Assembly: GCF_002236105.1 (NCBI RefSeq)
Contig: NZ_NIWU01000001.1
Span: forward strand, 744,001 to 808,000
Source: Pseudomonas umsongensis
GTDB taxonomy: Bacteria; Pseudomonadota; Gammaproteobacteria; Pseudomonadales; Pseudomonadaceae
DNA length: 64,000 bases
Direction: 5' to 3'
Positions 56,817 through 64,000 of this stretch are shown here, one piece after another (the stretch's first letter is position 1; each line of letters opens with the position of its first letter). The notes under the pieces are model-generated. The model was not told where the DNA came from and ran no database searches. It worked only from the letters and a program-made list of their open reading frames with translations. A program made the translations under genes and the position numbers.

Positions 56817-57748
56817 CGCCGCGCTCCCGCGTGCTTGCCCAGCTCGGCCCGCAGTTGTTCGTGTGCCTCGGTGGCGGTGCTGAACATCATCAACGGCACC
56901 TGGCTGCGCCGCAGCAGCGTGGCCACGTCCTTGAGGCGACCGCTTAGAAAATCGCCCAACGGCTGGTGCACCTGACGCCGTTCCACCGCCAGCTCAACCT
57001 GCAACTGGCCTTGGGTGATCAACAGACGGCCATTTTTCGGCAAGTTCAGTGCCAAGGGATCGTAGACCTGCATGGCGATCACATCGTTGTGCGCCGCCAG
57101 TTGTCGCATCAACTGCAAGGTGCGCTCGCCGGCACCGGCGAAGTCGCTGACGATGCAAATCAAATGATCATGGCCGGCCAGCGCCAGGCATTGCTGCAAG
57201 ACCTTGTCGAGCTGATCTTCGCCTTCGGCGTCCGCATTAGCCGCGTTCAGTTCCTGATTCTGCTGGGCGATGCGGCTGCACAGCGCTTCGATTCGCTTGC
57301 GGCTGCGCAGGGGGGCTATGGCGTCGATGCGCTGGTCGTTGAACACCAGGCCGCCGACTCGGTCCCCTGAGTTGAACACCATCCACGCTGCCAGGGCGCC
57401 GAGTTCAGCGGCCACCGCGGATTTGAAGCTGCGTTGCGAGCCGAAAAACATCGACATGCGCTGGTCCACCAGAATCAACGCCGGACGGTCGCGCTCCTCG
57501 GTGAAGGTGCGCACCACCGGTTTGCCGGTGCGCAGCGACGCGCGCCAGTCGAGGTGGCGCAAATCGTCCCCCGGCTGATAGCGGCGCAGTTCATCGAAGT
57601 TCAAGCCACGGCCACGCAGGCGCGAGGCATGATTGCCGGCGAGGATGCTGCCTTGCGGCTGACGGGCGAGAAAACTCAGGTCACGGGCCTTGAACTCCAG
57701 CGCCATCAATTGCGCCAGAGAGACGTAGACCAGGCCGTCAATGTTCAT
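56813..57748 (-). CDS. DUF58 domain protein (second MoxR operon)
   Basis: A 311-residue DUF58 protein starting MNIDGLVYVSLAQLM (complement of 57746-57748), overlapping the MoxR stop by four bases. Family sequence includes LRGRGLNFDELRRYQPGDD, HLDWRASLRTGKPVVRTF and FGSQRSFKSAVAAELGALAAW. It is a paralogue of 6601-7554. A longer upstream reading (to 57925) lies inside moxR and is rejected. Confidence 0.88.
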   Translation of the reverse strand: MNIDGLVYVSLAQLMALEFKARDLSFLARQPQGSILAGNHASRLRGRGLNFDELRRYQPGDDLRHLDWRASLRTGKPVVRTFTEERDRPALILVDQRMSMFFGSQRSFKSAVAAELGALAAWMVFNSGDRVGGLVFNDQRIDAIAPLRSRKRIEALCSRIAQQNQELNAANADAEGEDQLDKVLQQCLALAGHDHLICIVSDFAGAGERTLQLMRQLAAHNDVIAMQVYDPLALNLPKNGRLLITQGQLQVELAVERRQVHQPLGDFLSGRLKDVATLLRRSQVPLMMFSTATEAHEQLRAELGKHAGARR

Positions 57749-58725
57749 GCTGGAATCGCGACCTTGTCGAGCAGGCGGTCGAGCACCTGATCGGCCGTTA
57801 CGCCGTCCGCCACCGCGTCGTAACTCAGCTGCAGGCGATGGCGTAGCACCGGGTGCACCACGGCGCGCACGTTGTCTGGCGAGACGAAGTCCTGGGCCTG
57901 CAACCACGCATCGGCGCGGGCACAACGGTCCAGGCCGATGCCGCCGCGCGGGCTGGCACCAAGGGCGATCCAGCGCCCGAGGTCGGCGTCGTAGTCGGCG
58001 GGGTGACGGGTGGCGTTGATCAGGTCGATCAGGTAGCGGTCGATGGCGGGGGACACGTGCACGGCACTGACTTCCCGGCGTGCGGCGAAGATCACGTCCT
58101 GGGCCAGGGTAAAGCCTGGCACCGCTGCGCTCCTGGCGCCGAGGGCCTGTTCTTCCTCGCGCAACAGGCGCAGCACCTGGCTCTCGTTTTCCGCGCTCGG
58201 ATAATCCAGCAGTACCTTCATCAGGAAACGGTCCATCTGCGCTTCCGGCAACGGATAAGTGCCTTCCTGTTCGATCGGGTTTTGCGTCGCAACCACGATG
58301 AACAGCTCCGGCAGCGCGTGGCTGTTACCCGCCACGGTGATCTGCCGTTCTTCCATGGCTTCGAGCAGCGCGGCCTGGACCTTGGCCGGGGCGCGGTTGA
58401 TTTCGTCGGCCAGGATCAGGTTGCCGAACAGCGGCCCCGGCTGAAAGCGGATCTCGTTCCGGCCCTCGACCTGGTGCAGCACCTCGGCGCCGGTGATGTC
58501 GGACGGCAGTAGATCAGGGGTGAACTGGATGCGGCTCATCTTCGCGTCCAGGTGCTTGGCCAGCGCCTTCACGGTGCGAGTCTTGGCCAGCCCCGGCAGG
58601 CTCTCCAGCAACAAATGCCCGTTGGCCAGCAGGCCGACGAGGATCTGCCGAATCACCTGGTCCTGGCCGAGCACCGCTTCAGCGATGCTGGCTTGCAGGG
58701 AGTTGAGGTCAGTGAGTGCGCTCAT
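57745..58725 (-). CDS. MoxR family AAA+ ATPase (second operon)
   Basis: A 326-residue AAA+ ATPase with Walker A ESLPGLAKTRT, Walker B ILADEIN, sensor-1 ATQNPIEQEGTYPLPEAQMD and the lid domain. A ribosome-binding site TAGGAGC precedes the ATG. It heads the second operon: moxR, DUF58, DUF4381, two VWA genes, BatD-like, HAD, then sulfatase. A possible 41-codon secreted peptide gene ends nine bases upstream. Confidence 0.92.
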   Translation of the reverse strand: MSALTDLNSLQASIAEAVLGQDQVIRQILVGLLANGHLLLESLPGLAKTRTVKALAKHLDAKMSRIQFTPDLLPSDITGAEVLHQVEGRNEIRFQPGPLFGNLILADEINRAPAKVQAALLEAMEERQITVAGNSHALPELFIVVATQNPIEQEGTYPLPEAQMDRFLMKVLLDYPSAENESQVLRLLREEEQALGARSAAVPGFTLAQDVIFAARREVSAVHVSPAIDRYLIDLINATRHPADYDADLGRWIALGASPRGGIGLDRCARADAWLQAQDFVSPDNVRAVVHPVLRHRLQLSYDAVADGVTADQVLDRLLDKVAIPA

Positions 58726-58733
58726 GCTTGCTC

Positions 58734-58859
58734 CTAGAGAAACGCCAACGTCAGGTTGATCGAAAAACCATTGCCACCCCTTTCAGCCGCCAGCAACAAC
58801 GGGCTGGCGCCGACCATGCACAAGGCCAACAACGGACGTACAACAAAAGCCCTGACCAT
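58734..58859 (-). CDS. Possible small secreted peptide (41 residues)
   Basis: A short open frame, MVRAFVVRPLLALCMVGASP then LLLAAERGGNGFSINLTLAFL, has a clear signal-peptide shape. GTGGAG lies seven bases before the ATG, and it ends nine bases before the moxR start. The mature part would be only about 16 residues. It may be a real leader peptide or the remnant of a larger outer-membrane gene. The tail ending in alternating hydrophobics recalls a last beta strand. Not in the supplied long frames and unconfirmed. Confidence 0.35.
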   Translation of the reverse strand: MVRAFVVRPLLALCMVGASPLLLAAERGGNGFSINLTLAFL

Positions 58860-58902
58860 CAACAACTCCACTTGCTTGTTTTGTTTGAATCAACCCACGG
58901 CG

Positions 58903-60354
58903 TTATTCCACGGCCGTGATGTCGTCGAGTTTCCAGCTCTTGTCGAAATAGGGCAGGGTCGGGGCATACAGGCGGAAATAGCTGAACCAGTGTTTGCCCG
59001 GCAGGGTTTGCACCCAGTTAGCTTCAAAATCTTTGGGTGCGGTGGGGCCGAAATACAGGTCCACCGAGCCATCAGCGTTCATTTTCAGATCCTGGCGCGA
59101 CGACAGGTCGGCCTTGCGCTGTGGGTTGTCGATCAGGCAGCGGCTGTCGATGTCGTACACGGTCATCGACCAGAACTGCTTGGCCGGCGGGTTGGCGCCG
59201 ACGTGCAGCCGATAGCGCTTGGCGCCGTCGAGCCAGTTGCCCTTGGCGTCGGTATAGGCACCCAGGTAGGTCTGGCCCAGCCCCGGGGTTTTCGACACCA
59301 TGCCTTTGGAGTTGCCTACCGCCTCGTAGAACCAGGCGCTGCGTTCCCACAACTGGTCGTAATAGGCCAAGCGCTGGGAAGGGTCGGTGACGTTCAACAC
59401 CTTGTCCCACTGGCGGTCCGGCCAGTACTGGGCGTCGGGAAAACGCTTGGCGAAGGTATTGGCCTTGGCGATCAGCTCGCCGATTTGTGCACCTTGTTCC
59501 AGGGCCTTGCGTTGATGGTCATCAGGGTTGAAGGGCTTGTCCTTCTCGATGCCCAGGCTGGCAAGCATGGCCATGTAGAAACGATCACGTTCATTGACCG
59601 GCTCCTTCTGAAGGATCTGGTGCAAGCGCTCCCAGTACGCCATTGCCCGTGGCTGGGTACCGGACCAGGCTTTGCCGCCGGGGGAGAGCAGTCTGGTCTG
59701 GCCAGGCTCGGCTCGCTTGGCGTAGGGGTACATCCTGAGTTGCTCGATCAGCGCCTTGCCTTTGGCGGGGTCGGGATCGAGCAAGCGAAATCCGACCAGC
59801 ACGTTCATGGTTTGCGACTTGGCCAGGTAATACTTGCCAGCATCGGCCGGTGGCTCGGCGCCCGGTGGCAGCACCAGGTAGTTGCCGCCCTTGCCTTTGT
59901 CCGGGCCGGTCTGGCCCATGTCGATGATCGCCCGTTGCCAGAAATCGCCAACACCGCCCGCGGTCGGTCCGACGGGCAACTCGATCACCAGCGGACCGGT
60001 TTCATTGAGATCGACGAAACCAAGGATGTAGGGCGTGGTAGCGTTGGCGGTAATGACGCCGAGCTTGTCTTCGTAACTGTCGAGCACCATCAGGTCGCCA
60101 CTGCGGGCACCCAGCTTGTCGCGGAACTCCTCCTGCCATTGCGCGTACGTCACCAGCGGCAACGCCCACAGATAACTCTGCGTGGCTTGCTGGAAATCCA
60201 GTTCGGCATAGAGTTTGGCGATGGATTCATGGGCCGGCAGTTCACCTTCCATGACGATCTGGCCGATTCGGGTATCCGGATCCTGGGCTCCGACCCCGCA
60301 ACTGACGAACATCGTCATCAGGCTGAAACCGGCTGCGCGAATGGCTCCATGCAT
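58903..60354 (-). CDS. DUF1254/DUF1214 domain protein, exported
   Basis: A 483-residue periplasmic protein. A signal-like N-terminus (AAGFSLMTMFVSCGVGAQ) is followed by a DUF1254 region (about 35-170; ATQSYLWALPLVTYAQWQEEF, NATTPYILGFVDLNETGP) and a DUF1214 region near the end (WSMTVYDIDSRCLIDNPQRK, DGSVDLYFGPTAP, NWVQTLPGKHWFSYFRLYAP). The order and length are standard. Function in the family is unknown. It is 12 bases after the outer-membrane-like gene on the same strand, so the two form a pair. Confidence 0.9.
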   Translation of the reverse strand: MHGAIRAAGFSLMTMFVSCGVGAQDPDTRIGQIVMEGELPAHESIAKLYAELDFQQATQSYLWALPLVTYAQWQEEFRDKLGARSGDLMVLDSYEDKLGVITANATTPYILGFVDLNETGPLVIELPVGPTAGGVGDFWQRAIIDMGQTGPDKGKGGNYLVLPPGAEPPADAGKYYLAKSQTMNVLVGFRLLDPDPAKGKALIEQLRMYPYAKRAEPGQTRLLSPGGKAWSGTQPRAMAYWERLHQILQKEPVNERDRFYMAMLASLGIEKDKPFNPDDHQRKALEQGAQIGELIAKANTFAKRFPDAQYWPDRQWDKVLNVTDPSQRLAYYDQLWERSAWFYEAVGNSKGMVSKTPGLGQTYLGAYTDAKGNWLDGAKRYRLHVGANPPAKQFWSMTVYDIDSRCLIDNPQRKADLSSRQDLKMNADGSVDLYFGPTAPKDFEANWVQTLPGKHWFSYFRLYAPTLPYFDKSWKLDDITAVE

Positions 60355-60366
60355 AGGGGGAGTTCC

Positions 60367-61158
60367 TTATTTGCCGAAGGTGGCGTTGAGGCCGACAAAC
60401 AGCGTGAATTGCGGCATGCCATCGCCTTTCTTCTCGACGGTCCATTGCGGTTCGATGAAGGCGTTGAGGATATTGGACCCGTCTTTCCACACTTTGCCAC
60501 CACCCAAGCCGAGTGGGATGTAGTGGGTGTCGTTCTTCAGGTCGAACGTCCAGATGCCGGTGGAGCGCAGGTACCAGCCCTTTTCCAGGTTATGGATGAT
60601 GAAGGGTTGCATCGTTGCGCTTTCGACGTGGGGCCGGTCGTTGTCACCGGCGAACGAACTCTGGTATTGCACCAGCGCGCCCAGCAGCCCCCGTGGCGAA
60701 GAGTCGATGGCGATTGCAGCGAGGCCGCCTTGCCATTTGCCCGTGCCGAGCTCGTCCTGATCGGCAGTGGGGGCGGTTATCATCGGGCCGATGCCCAACT
60801 GCACGCCTTCAGTCTTCACCAGGAAAATATCGAACAGGTTCAGGTCACCTTCGCCGGTGCTGTAGCCACTGTTCGGGTCCGGGTGGGTACTGATTGGTGC
60901 CGTGGCGCGGATCAATTGCGGCACGCCGATGTAATCGTTGGGCGCAATCGGCAGCGTGCCGCGTATCAGCAGGTCATTGGTATGGATATTGGAGTCGTAA
61001 TACCTGGGCGTGTAGTAGTCCTGAGCGCTCATGCCTGGCGCGAAGTTCAGCGGGTTGTTGCTTTTGTTGGCGGTCTCGGCATTGTCCGCCTGGGCGCACA
61101 CAACAGGCGCAAGCGAAGCCACCAAAAGACAGGCGCGGATCCCCATTTTGTTTGTCAT
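60367..61158 (-). CDS. Outer-membrane-like beta protein of unknown function
   Basis: A 263-residue exported protein starting MTNKMGIRACLLVASLAPVV (signal peptide; 61158 chosen, since 61233 would bury it). The mature part has alternating strands and ends in NATFGK. It resembles the porin-like proteins often placed beside DUF1254 genes, with LPIAPNDYIGVPQLIRATAP and YLRSTGIWTFDLKNDTHYIPLGLGGGKVW. It is directly upstream of the DUF1254 gene. It may be an outer-membrane channel or anchor; ligand unknown. Confidence 0.78.
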   Translation of the reverse strand: MTNKMGIRACLLVASLAPVVCAQADNAETANKSNNPLNFAPGMSAQDYYTPRYYDSNIHTNDLLIRGTLPIAPNDYIGVPQLIRATAPISTHPDPNSGYSTGEGDLNLFDIFLVKTEGVQLGIGPMITAPTADQDELGTGKWQGGLAAIAIDSSPRGLLGALVQYQSSFAGDNDRPHVESATMQPFIIHNLEKGWYLRSTGIWTFDLKNDTHYIPLGLGGGKVWKDGSNILNAFIEPQWTVEKKGDGMPQFTLFVGLNATFGK

Positions 61159-61339
61159 GATTCCCCAATTCCATGGTGGCTCATTTGGACAACCCGGCAC
61201 TTGGTGGCCGTTACGACGTAGTCTCTTTGCCATGAAGTCTGTAGGACACGTCTCTTGAAACTAGCAGCAAAATGGGGGTTAGCCAGCCCAACGGATTAAT
61301 TCTTTGGTTTCTTGTACTGAAAAGTTAATGCCAATCAAT

Positions 61340-61392
61340 GGGTTGGAAAACACCAAGCCCGTCATCGGTATGAGCCAATGGCGGGCTTGTGG
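61340..61392 (-). terminator. Probable terminator downstream of yciI
   Basis: On the minus strand CAAGCCCG (61382-61389) pairs with CGGGCTTG (61354-61361) across about 20 bases and is followed by GTGTTTTCC. The region 61159-61488 otherwise shows no gene. Confidence 0.55.
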
Positions 61393-61488
61393 TTTCTTTG
61401 TAGGAAGTCGGTAGAGGTGGCGAAGGAGGAATCAAGGTTATCCAGACTCCGCTACCCAGCTGTCATCATGAGGATCGATAGTGAAATC

Positions 61489-61914
61489 TCAGCACTTCTT
61501 CCCCAGCCCAAACGCTCGCTCTTCCTGCTCGCGCAACTCGGGCGTTAATTCCTCGCCGAAATCCTCCAGCTCGAACACCTGGCGTATCTCGATTTCGGCT
61601 TCGGTGCCTGGCATCGGGTTGGGGCAGCGCTTGACCCATTCGATGGCTTCTTCTTTGGATTTCACTTGCCACAGCCAGTAGCCGGCGATCAGTTCCTTGG
61701 TTTCGGCGAAGGGGCCGTCGATCACCGTGCGCTTGTCTCCTTCGAAACGTACACGGGCACCTTTGCTGCTCGGCTGCAGGCCTTCGCCGGCGAGGAGGAT
61801 GCCGGCCTTGGCCAGTTCTTCATTGTAGTTGCCCATGGCCGTCAGCAGTTCGGTGCTGGGCATGATGCCGGCTTCGGAGTCTTTGCTTGCCTTGATGATG
61901 ATCATGAAACGCAT
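61489..61914 (-). CDS. YciI-like (DGPF) family protein
   Basis: A 141-residue ferredoxin-like protein with the family signature VIDGPFAETKELIAGYWLWQV and an opening strand MRFMIIIKASKDSEAG. Such proteins are often adjacent to sigma factors or act as small enzymes of unknown reaction. It is a single gene divergent from the REP pair and tpx region, with a likely terminator after it. Confidence 0.9.
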   Translation of the reverse strand: MRFMIIIKASKDSEAGIMPSTELLTAMGNYNEELAKAGILLAGEGLQPSSKGARVRFEGDKRTVIDGPFAETKELIAGYWLWQVKSKEEAIEWVKRCPNPMPGTEAEIEIRQVFELEDFGEELTPELREQEERAFGLGKKC

Positions 61915-62016
61915 GGTGTAGTCTCCGCTGGAGTGGAATTGTTCACTTATAGTCGAAGGATCACCGGCTGAATCGACAGCGATGGGTCAACATATTCCTG
62001 GATACCCCACCGAACC

Positions 62017-62115
62017 CTGTAGGAGCTGCCGCAGGCTGCGATCTTTTGATGTTGCTTTTGAAAGGTGCATCGAAGATCAAGATCAAAAGATCGCAGCCTG
62101 CGGCAGCTCCTACGG
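62017..62115. repeat. REP-like pair (AGGAGCTGCCGCAGGCTGCG type)
   Basis: AGGAGCTGCCGCAGGCTGCG with ATCTTTTGAT, and the inverted AAAAGATCGCAGCCTGCGGC ending TAGGAGCTCC-like, flank a spacer of about 35 bases between yciI and tpx. The GATCGCAG core is shared with the nested palindrome at 35016-35088. Confidence 0.85.
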
Positions 62116-62250
62116 GGAAGTGCGGCGTGCGCCGGGTTTGTGCACCGACACATGACAATTTGTATCCACCCCATAGGTCGCCGGAGCATTTCGTGGTTAA
62201 CTTCTGCCTCTTCAAGATTCTCTACACCAACGTTCAGAAGGACTCCGTTC

Positions 62251-62751
62251 ATGGCTCAAGTCACTCTTAAAGGCAACCCGGTTCAAGTCAACGGCCAACT
62301 GCCTCAAGCCGGTTCCAAGGCGCCAGCCTTTTCCCTGGTTGCCGGCAATCTGTCCGACGTCACCCTGAAAGACTTTGCCGGCAAGCGCAAAGTGCTGAAC
62401 ATCTTCCCAAGCATCGATACCCCGACCTGCGCCACTTCCGTGCGCCAGTTCAACGCCAAGGCGAGCAGCGTCGACAACACCGTTGTGCTGTGCATCTCCG
62501 CTGACCTGCCGTTCGCCCAGGCCCGTTTCTGCGGCGCCGAAGGCCTTGAAAACGTGCAGAACCTGTCGACCCTGCGCGGTGCCGAGTTCATCGAGAACTA
62601 CGGCGTTGCCATCGCCGACGGTCCGCTCAAGGGCCTGACCGCCCGTGCCGTGGTGGTTCTGGACGAGAACGACAACGTGCTGCACAGCGAACTGGTCAAG
62701 GAAATCGCTGATGAGCCGAACTACGAGGCTGCACTCGCTGTCTTGAAATAA
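62251..62751 (+). CDS. tpx: Thiol peroxidase Tpx
   Basis: A 166-residue atypical 2-Cys peroxiredoxin that reduces lipid and alkyl peroxides with thioredoxin electrons. The peroxidatic Cys is in [17 protein letters not shown] (about residue 60) and the resolving Cys in [14 protein letters not shown] [12 protein letters not shown] (about 94). The start [11 protein letters not shown] is the usual one for this family. A terminator follows closely, so it is monocistronic. Confidence 0.96.
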   Translation: MAQVTLKGNPVQVNGQLPQAGSKAPAFSLVAGNLSDVTLKDFAGKRKVLNIFPSIDTPTCATSVRQFNAKASSVDNTVVLCISADLPFAQARFCGAEGLENVQNLSTLRGAEFIENYGVAIADGPLKGLTARAVVVLDENDNVLHSELVKEIADEPNYEAALAVLK

Positions 62752-62771
62752 GTACGGTTTTACAATTGTTA

Positions 62772-62800
62772 ACGGCCTGGCCCTGTCCAGGCCGTTTTCA
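62772..62800 (+). terminator. Rho-independent terminator after tpx
   Basis: ACGGCCTGG-ccctgt-CCAGGCCGT followed by TTTCATTTG, about 20 bases after the tpx stop. Confidence 0.88.
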
Positions 62801-62928
62801 TTTGTGTTTCAGTGTCTTGGATATATCTCCTGTTACGTAAGCCGAAGGTAAATTGCCGGTAAAGGCGCTTTGCTTCAGACCCGCCAGTGCTTATCGTTCA
62901 GCCTCATGTAATAAAGCCCACGCGCCCA

Positions 62929-64000
62929 ATGGTTGATCACTCAATGCAATCCTCCGCTTCCCGTAGTCCCCGTCGCTGGCTGTTTGGCCTGCTTGTCCTG
63001 TTGGTCATCGCTGCCCTGTGCTGGAAGTTCTGGCCAGGCAGCGCTGCGCCGAAAGAGGGTGCGCAGCCAAAAGCCGTGGCCGGCCACACTGGCAGGTCAG
63101 GCGGGATGCGACCAGGATTCGGTGGCGCGGCAGGGCCGGTTCCGGTGCGCGTTGCGCCAGCGGTCACAGGGGATTTCCCGCTGTATTACAAGGCGCTGGG
63201 TACGGTGACGGCGCTGAACACCATCAACGTGCGCAGCCGTGTCGGCGGTGAGCTGATGAAGATCTATTTCGAGGAAGGGCAGATGGTCAAGGCTGGCGAT
63301 TTGCTGGCAGAAATCGACCCGCGCCCCTACCAGAACGCCTTGCTCCAGGCTGAAGGTACCTTGCTGCAGAACCAGGCGCAGTTGAAGAATGCCCAGGTGG
63401 ATGTCGAGCGTTATACCGGCCTGTACCGCGAGGACAGCATCGCCAAGCAGACCCTGGACACCGCCGTAGCGCTGGTCGGTCAGTTCCAGGGCACGGTCAA
63501 GACCAATCAGGCAGCGGTCAACGACGCCAAGCTCAACCTCGAATTCACCAAGATCCGCGCTCCCATCACCGGACGCGTCGGCCTGCGCCAGCTCGATGTT
63601 GGCAACCTGGTAGCGGCCAACGACACCACGGCGCTGGCCATCATCACCCAGACCCAACCGATCAGCGTGGTCTTCACCTTGCCGGAAAACAGTCTCGATG
63701 TGGTGCTGGCACGCTATCGCAGCGGCGCCAAACTGCCGGCCGAAGCCTGGGATCGCGGTGATACCAAGCTGCAAGCCACCGGCGTACTGCAGAGCCTGGA
63801 CAACCAGATCGACGTCACCACCGGTACCCTGAAATTCAAGGCACGATACGAGAACCGCGACCAATCGTTGTTCCCCAACCAGTTCGTCAATGTGCGCCTG
63901 CTGGCGGACACCCTCAAAGGCGTGGTGCTTGCGCCATCGGCGGCGATCCAGTTCGGCACCAACGGCACGTTCGTCTATGCCCTGGACGGCGACAAGAAGG
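62929..64000 (+). CDS. RND efflux membrane-fusion protein (MdtA-like), cut by window end
   Basis: The first 357 codons of a periplasmic adaptor of an RND multidrug efflux pump. Two in-frame ATGs occur at 62929 (MVDHSMQSS) and 62944 (MQSSASRSPRRW). A membrane anchor (WLFGLLVLLVIAALCWKFW) is followed by the lipoyl/barrel-sandwich (VRSRVGGELMKIYFEEGQMVKAGDLLAEIDPRPY), a coiled hairpin and the beta-barrel (IRAPITGRVGLRQLDVGN). The partner mdtB/C-type pump genes would lie beyond the window. Confidence 0.92.
   Translation, partial: MVDHSMQSSASRSPRRWLFGLLVLLVIAALCWKFWPGSAAPKEGAQPKAVAGHTGRSGGMRPGFGGAAGPVPVRVAPAVTGDFPLYYKALGTVTALNTINVRSRVGGELMKIYFEEGQMVKAGDLLAEIDPRPYQNALLQAEGTLLQNQAQLKNAQVDVERYTGLYREDSIAKQTLDTAVALVGQFQGTVKTNQAAVNDAKLNLEFTKIRAPITGRVGLRQLDVGNLVAANDTTALAIITQTQPISVVFTLPENSLDVVLARYRSGAKLPAEAWDRGDTKLQATGVLQSLDNQIDVTTGTLKFKARYENRDQSLFPNQFVNVRLLADTLKGVVLAPSAAIQFGTNGTFVYALDGDKK

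Noticed and set aside
58756..61221. An 821-codon plus-strand frame over the DUF1254 and outer-membrane-like genes
   Set aside because: Shadow of the two well-supported minus-strand genes, whose signal peptides and family motifs are clear.
1..64000. CRISPR arrays, tRNA or rRNA genes, transposase genes
   Set aside because: No regularly spaced identical repeats, no cloverleaf-like segment and no transposase-like frame were noticed; repeats present are REP-type pairs.

Overview
The window looks like a chromosome segment of a Pseudomonas of the P. fluorescens group. The evidence is the G+C-rich codon use outside one island, the very large NAD-glutamate dehydrogenase, the orphan cbb3 subunit ccoN4 beside a CysI-like reductase and a DUF934 gene (the arrangement known from P. 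aeruginosa PA4129-PA4134), and many paired inverted REP sequences between genes.

Layout. 1-1495: start of sbcC and sbcD (DNA repair nuclease). 1659-8549: a first MoxR/DUF58/DUF4381/VWA/VWA-TPR/BatD operon. 8772-9128: small acidic protein. 9295-9681: lone BrnT-like toxin. 9665-25999: a ten-gene, translationally coupled, A+T-richer nonribosomal peptide island read on the minus strand. 26000-28490: a long intergenic region, a broken gene and the gdhB leader. 28491-33380: gdhB. 33552-39907: housekeeping and regulatory genes (lipoprotein, cupin, ABM monooxygenase, a divergent MocR/AhpD-like pair, LysR, GNAT). 40039-44205: ccoN4 divergent from a siroheme reductase plus DUF934. 44352-60354: an octaheme-TPR protein, MFS/spermidine-synthase fusion, sulfatase, HAD phosphatase, a second MoxR/VWA operon and a DUF1254 gene. 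60367-64000: an outer-membrane-like protein, YciI, Tpx and the start of an MdtA-like efflux adaptor.

The standout is the peptide island. It encodes a SyrB1-like adenylation-carrier protein with a threonine code, a SyrB2-like Fe(II)/2-oxoglutarate halogenase (metal motif H-Q-A, with Ala replacing the Asp/Glu ligand of hydroxylases), a SyrC-like Cys-nucleophile aminoacyl shuttle, and an SDR-fold protein carrying the diagnostic halohydrin dehalogenase motifs (T-x4-Y-x-G and S-x12-Y-x3-R). It also encodes a membrane di-iron desaturase-like enzyme, a free-standing carrier-thioesterase, an MbtH protein, a bimodular NRPS (A-T-C-A[MT]-T-E remnant-C) and an MFS exporter. 4-Chlorothreonine is itself a vicinal chlorohydrin (3-OH, 4-Cl), so the simplest reading is cryptic chlorination followed by dehalogenative ring closure to a 3,4-epoxy-2-aminobutyryl (oxiranylglycine) residue. 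This would end a short peptide, perhaps Gly-(N-methyl)X-epoxide. The gene identities are well supported by motifs; the combined pathway is inference.

Two other points merit attention. Two paired REP elements lie in frame inside coding sequences of the second MoxR/VWA operon. The NRPS also contains what appears to be only the C-terminal half of an epimerization domain.
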